Source: Pseudomonas azotoformans (GTDB lineage Bacteria; Pseudomonadota; Gammaproteobacteria; Pseudomonadales; Pseudomonadaceae). From it: DNA of 64,000 nt. Position 1 is the first letter of the stretch. Each line of letters opens with the position of its first letter. A program made the position numbers and the translations under genes. Location: the NCBI RefSeq assembly GCF_001579805.1, contig NZ_CP014546.1:992001-1056000 (forward strand). The letters run 5' to 3'. Positions 12,621-23,097 of the stretch are shown piece after piece. Under the pieces are notes generated by a model. It was not told the DNA's origin. It made no database searches and was given only the letters and a program-made list of their open reading frames with translations.

Positions 12621-13805
12621 ATGCATGTCACGTTGAAACCCTGGAGCCGCCGCCTGGCGTGGGCTCTGCCGATGATCGCGCTGCTGGCCGGCTGCGATGC
12701 GGGCAAAGAAACAGCCAAAGATGAAACTTCGAAGCCCCATGCTGTGGCCACCTATGTCAGCGCACCGTGGGAAGCCCTGCCGGTGGTGTCCGACAGCGAC
12801 CTGCTGGCCGGCTTTGAATCCTGGCGCAGTGCTTGCCAGCGCCTCAAGGCCGACCCGATCTGGGGAGCTACTTGTGCAGCCGCCGCGACCGTGCCCACGA
12901 ATGCTACGGCGGTGCGTGGCTTCCTCAAGGAGCGCCTGGATGTATTCGGCCTGCGCTCTGCCGACAACACGCCCAACGGCTTGATCACCGGCTATTACGA
13001 GCCGGTCTACCCCGGCAGCCTGACCAAAACCGCCAAAGCCAACGTGCCGGTATACGGCGTGCCGGACGACCTGATCATCGTCAACCTGGAAAGCATCTAC
13101 CCCGAACTCAAGGGCAAGCGCCTGCGCGGTCGCCTGGAAGGTCGCGTGCTCAAGCCTTACGACGATGCCAGCGCCATCAACGGCCAGGGCTCCACGGCCA
13201 AACCGATTGCCTGGCTGACGGACCCGATGGACCTGCAGTTCCTGCAAATCCAGGGCTCGGGCCGCATCCAACTGGCCGGTGGGCGTCAACTGCGCGTCGG
13301 TTATGGCGACCAGAACGGCTATCCCTACCGCCCGATCGGCCGCTGGCTGGTTGAACAAGGCGAGTTGAAGAAAGAAGACGTGACCATGGGCGCCATCAGC
13401 GCCTGGGCCAAGGCGCACCCGCAGCGCATACCGGAACTGCTGGCGAGCAACCCGAGCTATGTGTTCTTCAGCGCGCGCCCCGACAGCAATGAAGGCCCGC
13501 GCGGCTCCTTGAATGTACCATTGACCGCTGGCTACAGCGTGGCGGTGGATCGCAAAGTGATTCCGTTGGGCAGTTTGTTATGGCTGTCGACCACCAAGCC
13601 GGATGGTTCGCCGATCGCACGGCCCGTCGCTGCACAGGACACTGGCGGCGCAATCACGGGTGAAGTGCGCGCGGATCTGTTCTGGGGCACCGGCGATGCG
13701 GCGGGTGAACTGGCGGGCAATATGAAGCAGCAGGGGCAGATCTGGATGTTGTGGCCAAAGGGTGCGGCGTTGCCACAGGTGCCGGATGCACCTGCGGGGA
13801 GCTGA
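12621..13805 (+). CDS. mltA: Membrane-bound lytic murein transglycosylase A
   Basis: 394 residues. It cleaves peptidoglycan glycan strands to 1,6-anhydro ends, anchored to the outer membrane. There is a lipobox (LLAGC), the MltA barrel core (NGLITGYYEPVYPGS, LQIQGSGRIQL) and the C-terminal 3D domain with the catalytic Asp in AQDTGGAITGEVRADLFWG. The start at 12621 is preceded by AGGA at nine bases and begins the signal peptide; two upstream in-frame ATGs lack this. Confidence 0.95.
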   Translation: MHVTLKPWSRRLAWALPMIALLAGCDAGKETAKDETSKPHAVATYVSAPWEALPVVSDSDLLAGFESWRSACQRLKADPIWGATCAAAATVPTNATAVRGFLKERLDVFGLRSADNTPNGLITGYYEPVYPGSLTKTAKANVPVYGVPDDLIIVNLESIYPELKGKRLRGRLEGRVLKPYDDASAINGQGSTAKPIAWLTDPMDLQFLQIQGSGRIQLAGGRQLRVGYGDQNGYPYRPIGRWLVEQGELKKEDVTMGAISAWAKAHPQRIPELLASNPSYVFFSARPDSNEGPRGSLNVPLTAGYSVAVDRKVIPLGSLLWLSTTKPDGSPIARPVAAQDTGGAITGEVRADLFWGTGDAAGELAGNMKQQGQIWMLWPKGAALPQVPDAPAGS

Positions 13806-13832
13806 AGACGCTCTGCCCAACTCAATGTATTG

Positions 13833-13866
13833 GGGCTGTGGTGAGGGGGCTCACCACACAAGCCCA
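13833..13866. terminator. Hairpin between convergent mltA and MAPEG genes
   Basis: TGTGGTGAG and CTCACCACA form a perfect 9-bp stem around a four-G loop, extended by an outer GGGCT/AGCCC pairing. There is no long T run. A related TGTGGTGAG hairpin lies at 34.75 kb, so this may be a degenerate REP-like element acting as a terminator. Confidence 0.55.
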
Positions 13867-13891
13867 CTCCCCCAAGGACCTTTATCAACCG

Positions 13892-14281
13892 TCAGATCGA
13901 GACAAAGAAGAAACTCGCAATCAACGCCATCCCCACGAACCACACAAGCGAACGCAACATCGCCCAATCCGCCAGGTAGCAGATGATGTACAGCAGGCGG
14001 CTGGTGATAAACAGCACAGCCAGCACATTGATGGTCACCAATTCGGCCGTACCCGCCAGGTGCGCGATGATCACTGCCGCCGCGAAGGCCGGGGTGACTT
14101 CAAAACTGTTGAGCTGGGCACTGTGGGCACGCTTGGCAAACCCTTCAAGGGTGTCCAGGAAAGCGCGAGGGTCGTGGTTCTGCCGTGGGCCGAACTTGCC
14201 GCCGCTGAACTTGGCCACACCTGTGCACAGGTAAGGTAGAAAAATTGCGATCAACACACACCAGAAAGCGACCGTCATCAC
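13892..14281 (-). CDS. MAPEG-family membrane protein
   Basis: 129 residues, nearly all hydrophobic, with about four transmembrane helices. The pattern (FAKRAHSAQLNSFEVTPAFAAAVIIAH ... SRLLYIICYLAD) is that of bacterial MAPEG proteins, relatives of eukaryotic glutathione transferase/eicosanoid enzymes, located in the inner membrane. The bacterial substrate is not known. It stands alone between two plus-strand genes. The second in-frame ATG, one codon in, is an equal start. Confidence 0.85.
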   Translation of the reverse strand: MMTVAFWCVLIAIFLPYLCTGVAKFSGGKFGPRQNHDPRAFLDTLEGFAKRAHSAQLNSFEVTPAFAAAVIIAHLAGTAELVTINVLAVLFITSRLLYIICYLADWAMLRSLVWFVGMALIASFFFVSI

Positions 14282-14471
14282 ACATTCCTTTTGTAGTTTT
14301 AAACAGCGATTAGAGTTTTAGCACTAAAAATACCAAACCGCACTCACCCGCTATGAGCCCTGGCTGGCCCAAAGGTTCTATGGCGTTTTATCCAATGCCT
14401 TGCAACATCGTGCCACTGGCGCGGTCCATCCACCCAACCCTGCACTGCCACCCAACCTCCAAGGACCCCGG

Positions 14472-15731
14472 ATGCTTGAACTTGTCGCCGCCTTTATTTG
14501 CCTCACCACCCTGCTCACCTATGTGAATTTCCGTTTTATCGGCCTGCCGCCCACCATCGGTGTGATGGTCACGGCCCTGGTGTTTTCGCTGATCCTGCAA
14601 GGCTTGAGCGTTCTCGGCTACCCAGGCCTGGAAGAGCGTATCCAGCAATTGATCGGCCAGATCGACTTCGGCGATTTGCTGATGAACTGGATGCTGTCGT
14701 TCCTGCTGTTCGCCGGCGCCCTGCACGTGAACCTGAACGACCTGCGCAGCTACCGCTGGCCCATCGGCCTGCTGGCGACCTTCGGCGTATTGATCGCGAC
14801 CGTGGTGATCGGCAGCTTGGCGTATTACATCTTCGCCCTGTTTGGCTGGCACGTGAGCTTCCTTTACTGCCTGCTATTTGGTGCGCTGATTTCACCCACC
14901 GACCCGATTGCGGTACTGGGCGTGCTGCGTACCGCCAATGCCTCGAAACCGCTGAAAACCACCATCGTGGGCGAGTCACTGTTCAACGACGGTACCGCTG
15001 TCGTGGTCTTCACCGTGCTGCTGGGCATCGCACAGCTGGGCGAAACCCCGACCGTCGGCGCCACCGCCCTGCTGTTCGCCCATGAAGCCATCGGCGGCGT
15101 GGTATTCGGCGGTCTGATCGGCTACTTGGTCTACCTGATGATCAAGAGCATCGAGCAGCACCAGATCGAAGTGATGCTGACCCTCGCCCTGGTGATCGGC
15201 GGCTCGGCGATGGCCACCGAGCTGCACGTCTCGGCACCGATTGCGATGGTGGTAGCCGGTCTGATCATCGGCAACCTGGGCCGCAAGCTGGCGATGAATG
15301 ACATGACCCGTCGCTACCTCGATGGCTTCTGGGAGCTGCTCGACGACATGCTCAATGCGCTGCTGTTCGCCCTGATCGGCATGGAACTGCTGCTCTTGCC
15401 GTTCAACTGGTTGCACGTATTCGCCGCCAGCCTGCTGGCCGTGGCAATCCTGCTGTCGCGCCTGTTGACGGTGGCCCCGGCGATCCTGCTGCTACGGCGC
15501 TGGCGCACGGTGCCACGCGGCACCATCCGCATCCTCACTTGGGGCGGTTTGCGTGGTGGTGTATCGGTAGCGTTGGCCCTGGCACTGCCGCTGGGCCCGG
15601 AGCGTGACCTGCTGCTGAGCATCACGTACATCGTGGTGCTGTCGTCGATCCTGTTGCAGGGCTTGAGCATCGGCAAGCTGGTCAAGCGCGTGACCCGGGA
15701 TGAGCCCCAGGCCGCACCTGACACTCACTGA
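14472..15731 (+). CDS. CPA1-family sodium/proton antiporter
   Basis: 419 residues with about 12 transmembrane segments. The CPA1 signatures are present: GALISPTDPIAVLGVL with the paired polar residues of the ion site, and GESLFNDGTAVVVF with the conserved Asn-Asp. It would exchange Na+ or K+ for H+ across the inner membrane, in pH or salt homeostasis. The start at 14472 has AAGGA ten bases upstream; the frame is open further up to 14400 without a site. Its 3' end overlaps the convergent FNT gene by seven bases. Confidence 0.92.
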   Translation: MLELVAAFICLTTLLTYVNFRFIGLPPTIGVMVTALVFSLILQGLSVLGYPGLEERIQQLIGQIDFGDLLMNWMLSFLLFAGALHVNLNDLRSYRWPIGLLATFGVLIATVVIGSLAYYIFALFGWHVSFLYCLLFGALISPTDPIAVLGVLRTANASKPLKTTIVGESLFNDGTAVVVFTVLLGIAQLGETPTVGATALLFAHEAIGGVVFGGLIGYLVYLMIKSIEQHQIEVMLTLALVIGGSAMATELHVSAPIAMVVAGLIIGNLGRKLAMNDMTRRYLDGFWELLDDMLNALLFALIGMELLLLPFNWLHVFAASLLAVAILLSRLLTVAPAILLLRRWRTVPRGTIRILTWGGLRGGVSVALALALPLGPERDLLLSITYIVVLSSILLQGLSIGKLVKRVTRDEPQAAPDTH

Positions 15732-16618
15732 TCCTTGTCGATCCGCTGCGGATGCCTGGGGTCCGCAGCCTTCTTGCCTGGCAGGCTGCTTTCGCTGCGA
15801 ATCTGCGCGTGGCTGATCAGCGCAAAGATAAAGCTGCCGCCAATGATATTGCCCGCCAGCGTCGGCCCGGCGAACACCAGCCAGAAGTCCTTCCACGCCA
15901 GTTCGCCGGCAAACACCAGGTATGACACCTCCGCCGAACCCACCACGATATGGGTAAAGTCCCCCAGCGCCATCAGGTAAGTGATCAGGATGATGATGAA
16001 CATCTTGGCGCTTTCCATCGACGGGATCATCCACACCATGGTCGCGATCATCCAGCCGGAGATGATGCCTTTGGCGAACATCTGGCTGGCGTCGTTTTCC
16101 ATGATCTTGCGCCCGATTTCGAGGAAGGCCTGGTCAGTCCGGGTATCGAAGATCGGCAAGTGCAACATCACATAAGCCACCAGCAGGGTGCCGCACAGGT
16201 TGCCGACCAGTACCACCGTCCATAATCGCAACAGTCGCCCGGCGTTGCCCAGGGTGGGCTTGCTCATCACCGGCAGCACCGCCGTCAGGGTGTTTTCGGT
16301 GAACAACTGCTGACGCGCGAGGATCACCGCCAGGAAGCCTGCGCAGTAACCGAAGCTGGCGATCACCTTGAAGGCTTCGCCATCCGGCAGGCGCGAGTTG
16401 AGCAACCCCATCGCCATCAGCGACAGTCCCATGGTCAACCCGGCGGCCAACGCCGACCACCACAAGGCGGCGACGCTGCGCTCCAACTCCTGGTCGCCCT
16501 GGGTACGGATGATTTCATGCAATACCGCCGCGCGGGGTGGCTGGTTTTTGTCGACGTCCTGCTGCTCTTCCTGCGACAGGTTGGGGGTTTTGCCTGATTC
16601 GTCGGTGGCCATGATCAT
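15725..16618 (-). CDS. Formate/nitrite transporter (FNT) family protein
   Basis: 297 residues: a hydrophilic N-terminus of about 50 residues followed by six transmembrane helices of FNT/aquaporin-like fold. Typical blocks are seen (ARQQLFTENTLTAVLPVM, ALGDFTHIVVGSAEVSYLVF, FAGPTLAGNIIGGSFIFAL). FNT channels pass small monovalent anions such as formate, nitrite or hydrosulfide through the inner membrane. The long N-terminal tail is typical of the uncharacterised YfdC-type subgroup. The substrate is unknown. Confidence 0.87.
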   Translation of the reverse strand: MIMATDESGKTPNLSQEEQQDVDKNQPPRAAVLHEIIRTQGDQELERSVAALWWSALAAGLTMGLSLMAMGLLNSRLPDGEAFKVIASFGYCAGFLAVILARQQLFTENTLTAVLPVMSKPTLGNAGRLLRLWTVVLVGNLCGTLLVAYVMLHLPIFDTRTDQAFLEIGRKIMENDASQMFAKGIISGWMIATMVWMIPSMESAKMFIIILITYLMALGDFTHIVVGSAEVSYLVFAGELAWKDFWLVFAGPTLAGNIIGGSFIFALISHAQIRSESSLPGKKAADPRHPQRIDKDQ

Positions 16619-16683
16619 CCGGAGTCCAAGGGGTGCCTGTAGCTACGACACGCCGCCGCGATGGCTGTTCAGTGGCCAGGCAA

Positions 16684-18615
16684 CTAAACCTTTAGCTTCC
16701 AGGCCTTGGCCATCTCCACGGTGGTAGAACTGGAGGCCTTGTCCCAGGGCTTGTTGCGCGCCTTGTAACTGTCCTCAAGGGTGTCGAGTACCCGGTTGAA
16801 TTCGGTGGCCGTGGTGGACCATGCCAAGTCTTGGGCCGCACGGTGCAACAGTTCAACGTTAGACTCGGGCTGGCCGGGTCGGAACAGCGACGGGTAGATC
16901 ACCTCACGCGTGAAGTTTTCAGCTTTCGTCGCAATATCACGCACGCTCATCTCAGCGACAGCACGGCCAATGACCTTGGACTTCGGCAATGCACCGCCTG
17001 CGATCTGCTTGGCCGCCGCTTGCAACAACTGCTGAAAATTGGGCTGACGGGCGACATTGAGGCGCCGCCCCAACCAATCGATGTGCTCCGGACGCTGGGC
17101 AAGGACATCGAGATTGCGCAGAGCCGATAAGATTTTCGGCGTGAACACCAACGCGCCTTGCGCCTGGTTCGCCTCGGTAATCGCAGAATCCAGGACTTGC
17201 AACGCCTGTTTTGCGCTATCCCGAAACATCAGCACATCCGAGGCGGCGGGGTCTTTTTGCAGCGTCGGTTGCACGCTGGCGAGCATTGAATCATCCATGG
17301 CCAACACGGCGTCATCCAGCGATTGGAAAGCGTGGTGCTCAAGTGCGGTGGTGCGACGCTCCAAATGCGCGTCTACCGCCTGGCGCGCCTTCGCTTGCAG
17401 GTGTTGCTTCTGCTCATCCTGCATCGTGAAGTTGACCGTGCCCGTGAGCAGGCCTCGAAAATCGCCTTTTTCAGTCTTGAGGGGCAATGTCACGATCTGC
17501 TCGGCGAACGCTTCGAGCTTTTTGTCCTGGAAGGCACCAGCAGCCGAATGCGCAACGCCCGTGATGCGATCTGCCAAGTGGCTCAAAAAACTGCCACTGC
17601 GCGCTCGCTCACCAGAGGCATCTGACTCGAACTTGACGATCAACGCCTCGGACTTGGCCAGGGGGCTCTCGGGAAACGCCCGATCCACCACACCTGGCGC
17701 CGGGGTATTGAGCAGCAGGCCACCATCCTTGAATGCGGTGCTTTCAGCTGACGCCTGAAAGCCATGACCTTGTTCCACGGGGCTCTTGAACACCAGTGGC
17801 AACGCGCCGGAAATATGCGCCGCCCTGGCGATGTCCATCTGCGGCGTCAGGCTCGCATTGAACACCACCAGCTGTGGACGGTCGGCAAACATGCCGGTGC
17901 CGGTGATGTTGAGTTGCTTGATCGCAGGTACATCCCGACTCAGCACCTCAAGATCACCAAACGTAGGAGCGCCTCCGGCACTCAACCTGTCAGCAATGCG
18001 CATGATTTGCGCCGAGCGGGTTTCCCGAGGGGTTTGCGCGATATGACCCAGAATCGACTGGCGCGACTCATTGCGAATCAGTTCTTCAAGGGGAAGTGCC
18101 TCGGTCTGCAGGCGCGGCAGCAAGGTCATCAACAATTGCGAGGTACTGCCGACGGCGCCGGGCAAGCGCCCGACCAGCTTGCCCAGTGTCGTACTGGCAT
18201 CCTGCATCCAGGCCGTCACGGCGTCTTGGCTATTGAGCAGGCTTGGCAAATCGATACCATCCGACAACTTGTCGAACGCTTCAGCCCCCATGCCACTGGC
18301 AATCAGTGCTGCTGAAATAGCACCGGCAGATGAGCCGGAAATCGATTGGATACCTTGCAGCTTCTGGGCGTCCTCAAGTGCCCGCACCACCCCCGAGAAA
18401 GCAATGCCCTTGGCGCCACCGCCACTGAGTACCAGGCTGGTAACAGGGGGGGCCGATAAAAACACGTCCACCCGTCCCTGCTGATCACGCATGAGTGTCA
18501 CATTGCGCGTGCCCACCCCCTCCACCAGCGGCGTCTCCACCGCTTGCTGGGTCGGGGCATACGCCTCTTCAGTCACTGAGGGTTGAATCTTGGTGATCGA
18601 GTTAAACACTTTCAT
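16684..18615 (-). CDS. ExoU-like patatin phospholipase
   Basis: 643 residues. The patatin domain has the oxyanion loop SGGGAKG (65-70), the nucleophile Ser96 in GSSAG and the catalytic Asp297 in KDGG. The Ser-Asp spacing of 201 is almost that of ExoU (Ser142/Asp344). From TSLVLSGGGAKG to the final SSTTVEMAKAW the sequence follows P. aeruginosa ExoU as I remember it, including the C-terminal membrane-localisation bundle. ExoU is a type III-secreted phospholipase activated by host ubiquitin. The N-terminus, where ExoU carries secretion and chaperone signals, is about 45 residues shorter with this start. A GTG at 18702 would add 29. No chaperone gene or type III genes are nearby, so the secretion route is unknown. 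Confidence 0.9.
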   Translation of the reverse strand: MKVFNSITKIQPSVTEEAYAPTQQAVETPLVEGVGTRNVTLMRDQQGRVDVFLSAPPVTSLVLSGGGAKGIAFSGVVRALEDAQKLQGIQSISGSSAGAISAALIASGMGAEAFDKLSDGIDLPSLLNSQDAVTAWMQDASTTLGKLVGRLPGAVGSTSQLLMTLLPRLQTEALPLEELIRNESRQSILGHIAQTPRETRSAQIMRIADRLSAGGAPTFGDLEVLSRDVPAIKQLNITGTGMFADRPQLVVFNASLTPQMDIARAAHISGALPLVFKSPVEQGHGFQASAESTAFKDGGLLLNTPAPGVVDRAFPESPLAKSEALIVKFESDASGERARSGSFLSHLADRITGVAHSAAGAFQDKKLEAFAEQIVTLPLKTEKGDFRGLLTGTVNFTMQDEQKQHLQAKARQAVDAHLERRTTALEHHAFQSLDDAVLAMDDSMLASVQPTLQKDPAASDVLMFRDSAKQALQVLDSAITEANQAQGALVFTPKILSALRNLDVLAQRPEHIDWLGRRLNVARQPNFQQLLQAAAKQIAGGALPKSKVIGRAVAEMSVRDIATKAENFTREVIYPSLFRPGQPESNVELLHRAAQDLAWSTTATEFNRVLDTLEDSYKARNKPWDKASSSTTVEMAKAWKLKV

Positions 18616-18714
18616 CCATGGGCTCTCTCTACAGGGTGTGGTCCTGAGTGATGAGAGCGCCTGGGAAAGATCCGTGCGGAATGATTTGGTAAAGCAAATC
18701 ACAGCGCAGCAGGG

Positions 18715-19119
18715 TTACTCGGGAAGGCTATCGTCCTTGAACTGGTCCTTCACGTACCGGATCTCGGTGCGGCCGTGGGGCGCGGGCAGACCATCTTCGC
18801 CGAGGTTGACGAAGACCATTTTCTCTACCGTGAGGATACTTTTTCGGGTGATCTTGTTGCGCACTTCACAGGTCAAGGTGATGGAGGTGCGACCAAATTC
18901 GGTAGCGGTAATGCCCAGTTCGATGATGTCGCCCTGGCGCGAAGCGCTGACGAAGTTGATTTCGGAGATGTACTTGGTTACCACGCGCTGGTTGCCCAGT
19001 TGGACGATGGCGTAGATCGCCGCCTCTTCGTCGATCCAGCGCAGCAGGCTGCCGCCGAACAGGGTGCCGTTGGGGTTGAGGTCTTCGGGTTTTACCCATT
19101 TGCGGGTGTGGAAGTTCAT
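18715..19119 (-). CDS. Acyl-CoA thioesterase, hotdog fold
   Basis: 134 residues. A single hotdog domain of the YciA/BACH acyl-CoA hydrolase type: NPNGTLFGGSLLRWIDEEAA holds the catalytic Asn and acidic residue, followed by the long helix and strands (YISEINFVSASRQGDIIELG). It would hydrolyse acyl-CoAs in the cytosol. ATG 19119 has GGAG eight bases upstream; the open frame continues up to 19221 without support. It lies 99 bases before the ExoU-like gene on the same strand and is divergent from ahcY. Confidence 0.9.
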   Translation of the reverse strand: MNFHTRKWVKPEDLNPNGTLFGGSLLRWIDEEAAIYAIVQLGNQRVVTKYISEINFVSASRQGDIIELGITATEFGRTSITLTCEVRNKITRKSILTVEKMVFVNLGEDGLPAPHGRTEIRYVKDQFKDDSLPE

Positions 19120-19238
19120 GGTCACTCCAAAGCGTCTTGCGAAATGATGGGCAACATCATGGCAGAGCCTGGGCCCAAGCTCTACGCACCATTGCCTATC
19201 AACCCCATCAGCGATCTTCATATGGCCGACGGAAAGGC

Positions 19239-19267
19239 TTGGGAAGTCTGGCGCACACGGCTATAAT
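19239..19267 (+). promoter_or_regulatory. Sigma70-type promoter of the ahcY riboswitch transcript
   Basis: TTGGGA (19239-19244), a 17-bp spacer and a perfect TATAAT (19262-19267) lie about 50 bases before the SAH riboswitch, the right place to transcribe it. Confidence 0.75.
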
Positions 19268-19300
19268 CGGCGCCGTTTCAAAACGGTCATCTCTAGTTGA

Positions 19301-20854
<1,554 letters not shown>

Positions 20855-21013
20855 GCAGCTGCAAGCTTTCAGCTACAAGCGGCAAGTAAAAGCGCTTGTG
20901 GTACAGGGCTTGCTACCTCATTGCTCTTTGAGCAGCTGAGAGATGTGAGCTTCAAGCGACAAGATCAGGCGCACCGCCGCTCTTGCCGCTTGAAGCTTGC
21001 AACTTGCAGCTGG
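20855..21013. repeat. Long imperfect inverted repeat between ahcY and metF
   Basis: The left arm (20855-20886, containing GCTGCAAGC and CAAGCGGCAAG) and the right arm (20982-21012, CTTGCCGCTTGAAGC then CTTGCAGC) are reverse complements with a few mismatches over about 30 bases, separated by about 95 bases. It differs from the REP family in the window. The right arm ends just before the metF ribosome-binding site. It may fold the intergenic RNA into a large hairpin. Confidence 0.75.
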
Positions 21014-21024
21014 AGACCTCCCCC

Positions 21025-21870
21025 ATGTCCCAAGACCGTCGCTACAGCTTCGAGTTCTTCCCGACCAAGACCGATGCTGGGCATGAAAAACTGATGGCGA
21101 CTGCTACGCAGTTGGCCAGCTACAACCCCGACTTCTTTTCCTGCACTTACGGCGCCGGCGGCTCGACCCGTGACCGCACGATCAACACCGTGTTACAGCT
21201 GGAAAGCCAAGTCAAAGTTCCCGCCGCTCCGCACTTGTCGTGCGTGGGCGACAGCAAGGCCGACTTGCGCGGCCTGCTGACCCAATACAAGAGCGCTGGC
21301 ATCAAGCGCATCGTCGCCCTGCGCGGCGACCTTCCGTCCGGCATGGGCATGGCCAGCGGTGAGCTGCGCCACGCCAATGACTTGGTGAGCTTTATCCGTG
21401 AAGAGACCGGCGATCACTTCCACATCGAAGTGGCGGCTTACCCGGAGATGCACCCCCAGGCACACAGTTTCGAAGACGATCTGCAGAACTTCGTGCGCAA
21501 GGCCAACGCCGGCGCCGACAGCGCGATCACCCAGTACTTCTTCAACGCCGACAGCTACTTCTACTTCGTCGAACGTGTACGGGCCATGGGTGTGAACATC
21601 CCCATCGTACCGGGCATCATGCCGATCACCAACTACAGCAAGCTGGCGCGCTTCTCCGACGCCTGCGGTGCCGAGATCCCACGCTGGGTGCGCAAGCAAT
21701 TGGAAGCCTATGGCGACGACGTCAAGAGCATCCAAGCGTTTGGCGAACAGGTCATCACAAATATGTGTGAAGATTTGTTGAACGGTGGTGCACCGGGGCT
21801 ACATTTCTATACCCTTAACCAGGCCGAACCGAGCCTTGCGATCTGGAACAACCTCAAGCTGCCGCGCTGA
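21025..21870 (+). CDS. metF: 5,10-Methylenetetrahydrofolate reductase
   Basis: 281 residues, the bacterial flavin-only length. It reduces methylene-THF to methyl-THF, the methyl donor for methionine synthase. The family start (YSFEFFPTKTDAG), the strand motif FFSCTYGAGGSTRDRT and the conserved PGIMPITNYSKLARFSDACGA type region are visible. The start at 21025 has TGGAGA upstream and fits the family N-terminus. It follows ahcY across an inverted repeat, so co-transcription is possible. Confidence 0.97.
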   Translation: MSQDRRYSFEFFPTKTDAGHEKLMATATQLASYNPDFFSCTYGAGGSTRDRTINTVLQLESQVKVPAAPHLSCVGDSKADLRGLLTQYKSAGIKRIVALRGDLPSGMGMASGELRHANDLVSFIREETGDHFHIEVAAYPEMHPQAHSFEDDLQNFVRKANAGADSAITQYFFNADSYFYFVERVRAMGVNIPIVPGIMPITNYSKLARFSDACGAEIPRWVRKQLEAYGDDVKSIQAFGEQVITNMCEDLLNGGAPGLHFYTLNQAEPSLAIWNNLKLPR

Positions 21871-21889
21871 GGTTGTTCAAGCAGTACCC

Positions 21890-21918
21890 AGGCCCTCGTT
21901 TATACGGGGGCTTTTTTG
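21890..21918 (+). terminator. Rho-independent terminator of metF
   Basis: GCCCTCG/CGGGGGC stem (one G-T pair) with a six-base loop and six T residues, 20 bases after the metF stop. Confidence 0.87.
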
Positions 21919-21951
21919 TTCACACACTCCCGGAATGGAAGCCAGCAGTAA

Positions 21952-23034
21952 ATGAATACAGCGTCCCCGACCCCTCGCCCACAGCTGGTTTACCTGGTAT
22001 TTGGCGCCGAGACCTACCATCAGGAAGCGGTATTCAGCATCGCCAGCGCACTCGCGCATCTGGGCGGTACGCAGAACATGCCGTTGGACATCCAGGTGTT
22101 CAGCGATAACCCAACGCCCTACGCGGGACTGCCGGTGCAGGTCCACACACTGGACGACGCCACGCGCCAACGCTGGAGCGAGCCCCACGGCTACCATTTC
22201 CGCACCAAACATGTGCTGTTGCGCCAAGTCCTCGAAACCTCGGAACGCGCGCTGCTGATCGACACGGACACGTTTTTCCACGACTCGCCCATGGCACTGT
22301 TCGAACGCGTCGCCCCCGGCACCTTGCTGTGCAATGCGTTCCACGCCAAGTACGGCGATAACCGCGAAAGCCCGCTGTACGGTTCCCTGGCGAAGGTATT
22401 GGCAGAAAAAGGCTTGGCCGATGACGACATGCCTCTGCTCAATTCCGGCGTCATGGGCCTGGCCCGAGAGGACGCGCACCTGCTGGATCACTCCATCAAA
22501 CTGATGGACGAGCTGTTTTTACTGGCGGGCGGTGCCTATACCCTTGAGGAGTTCTGCCTGTCGGTAGTTGCCTACCGCACGGTCAACGTGCGCCAGTGCC
22601 CGGACCTGATCCACCACTATTGGAGCCGCAAGCAGCTGTTCCGCGCCAAGGTCAAGGCGTGGATCACCAAGCACGCCGCCGCCCCCATCAACGCCGAGGC
22701 GTTGGCCGACACACGCAAAGTCTCCGCCCACCTGCCGCGCCCACCGCGCCTGCAGCGCCAGATGTACAAGCTGATCACCCTGGCATTGCCCAAGCGCAAG
22801 CAGCAGTTCATCCGCGAGATTCTCTACGGCTGCTACGAACACGAAAACGAATTCGACCAGGCCTGTGGCCCGGTTTGGTGGGACAAAGCCCGGCAGAACC
22901 AGGAAGAACGCCAGAAATGCCCGGTGGATGCGCACCAATTGGAACACTGGTTCGCCAACCCCTTGGTACGCCTGATTCTCGGCGAGCGGCGCGCAGCCAT
23001 CCATGACCACCTGATGAGCTCAGAGGCAAAATAG
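21952..23034 (+). CDS. Glycosyltransferase-like protein of unknown substrate
   Basis: 360 residues, no signal peptide. The first half looks like a GT-A nucleotide-sugar transferase: a Rossmann-type start (LVYLVFGAETYHQEAVFSIA), a DxD-type metal motif in LLIDTDTFF, and LNSGVMGLARED, which recalls the acceptor loop of GT8 proteins. The second half is basic and helical (KLITLALPKRKQQFIREIL). The GT assignment is inference from these motifs and no close family was recognised. It stands alone between metF and an SBP gene. Confidence 0.6.
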   Translation: MNTASPTPRPQLVYLVFGAETYHQEAVFSIASALAHLGGTQNMPLDIQVFSDNPTPYAGLPVQVHTLDDATRQRWSEPHGYHFRTKHVLLRQVLETSERALLIDTDTFFHDSPMALFERVAPGTLLCNAFHAKYGDNRESPLYGSLAKVLAEKGLADDDMPLLNSGVMGLAREDAHLLDHSIKLMDELFLLAGGAYTLEEFCLSVVAYRTVNVRQCPDLIHHYWSRKQLFRAKVKAWITKHAAAPINAEALADTRKVSAHLPRPPRLQRQMYKLITLALPKRKQQFIREILYGCYEHENEFDQACGPVWWDKARQNQEERQKCPVDAHQLEHWFANPLVRLILGERRAAIHDHLMSSEAK

Positions 23035-23097
23035 CATCGCCCGCAGATGCGTGTGCCAGAGCTTCTCTTTAAGGCAGGAGCGTCGTAACCTCAGGGC

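Noticed and set aside
18616..18714. Type III regulatory box (HrpL or ExsA type) upstream of the ExoU-like gene
   Set aside because: No GGAACC ... CCAC pair and no A-rich ExsA-like motif were visible.
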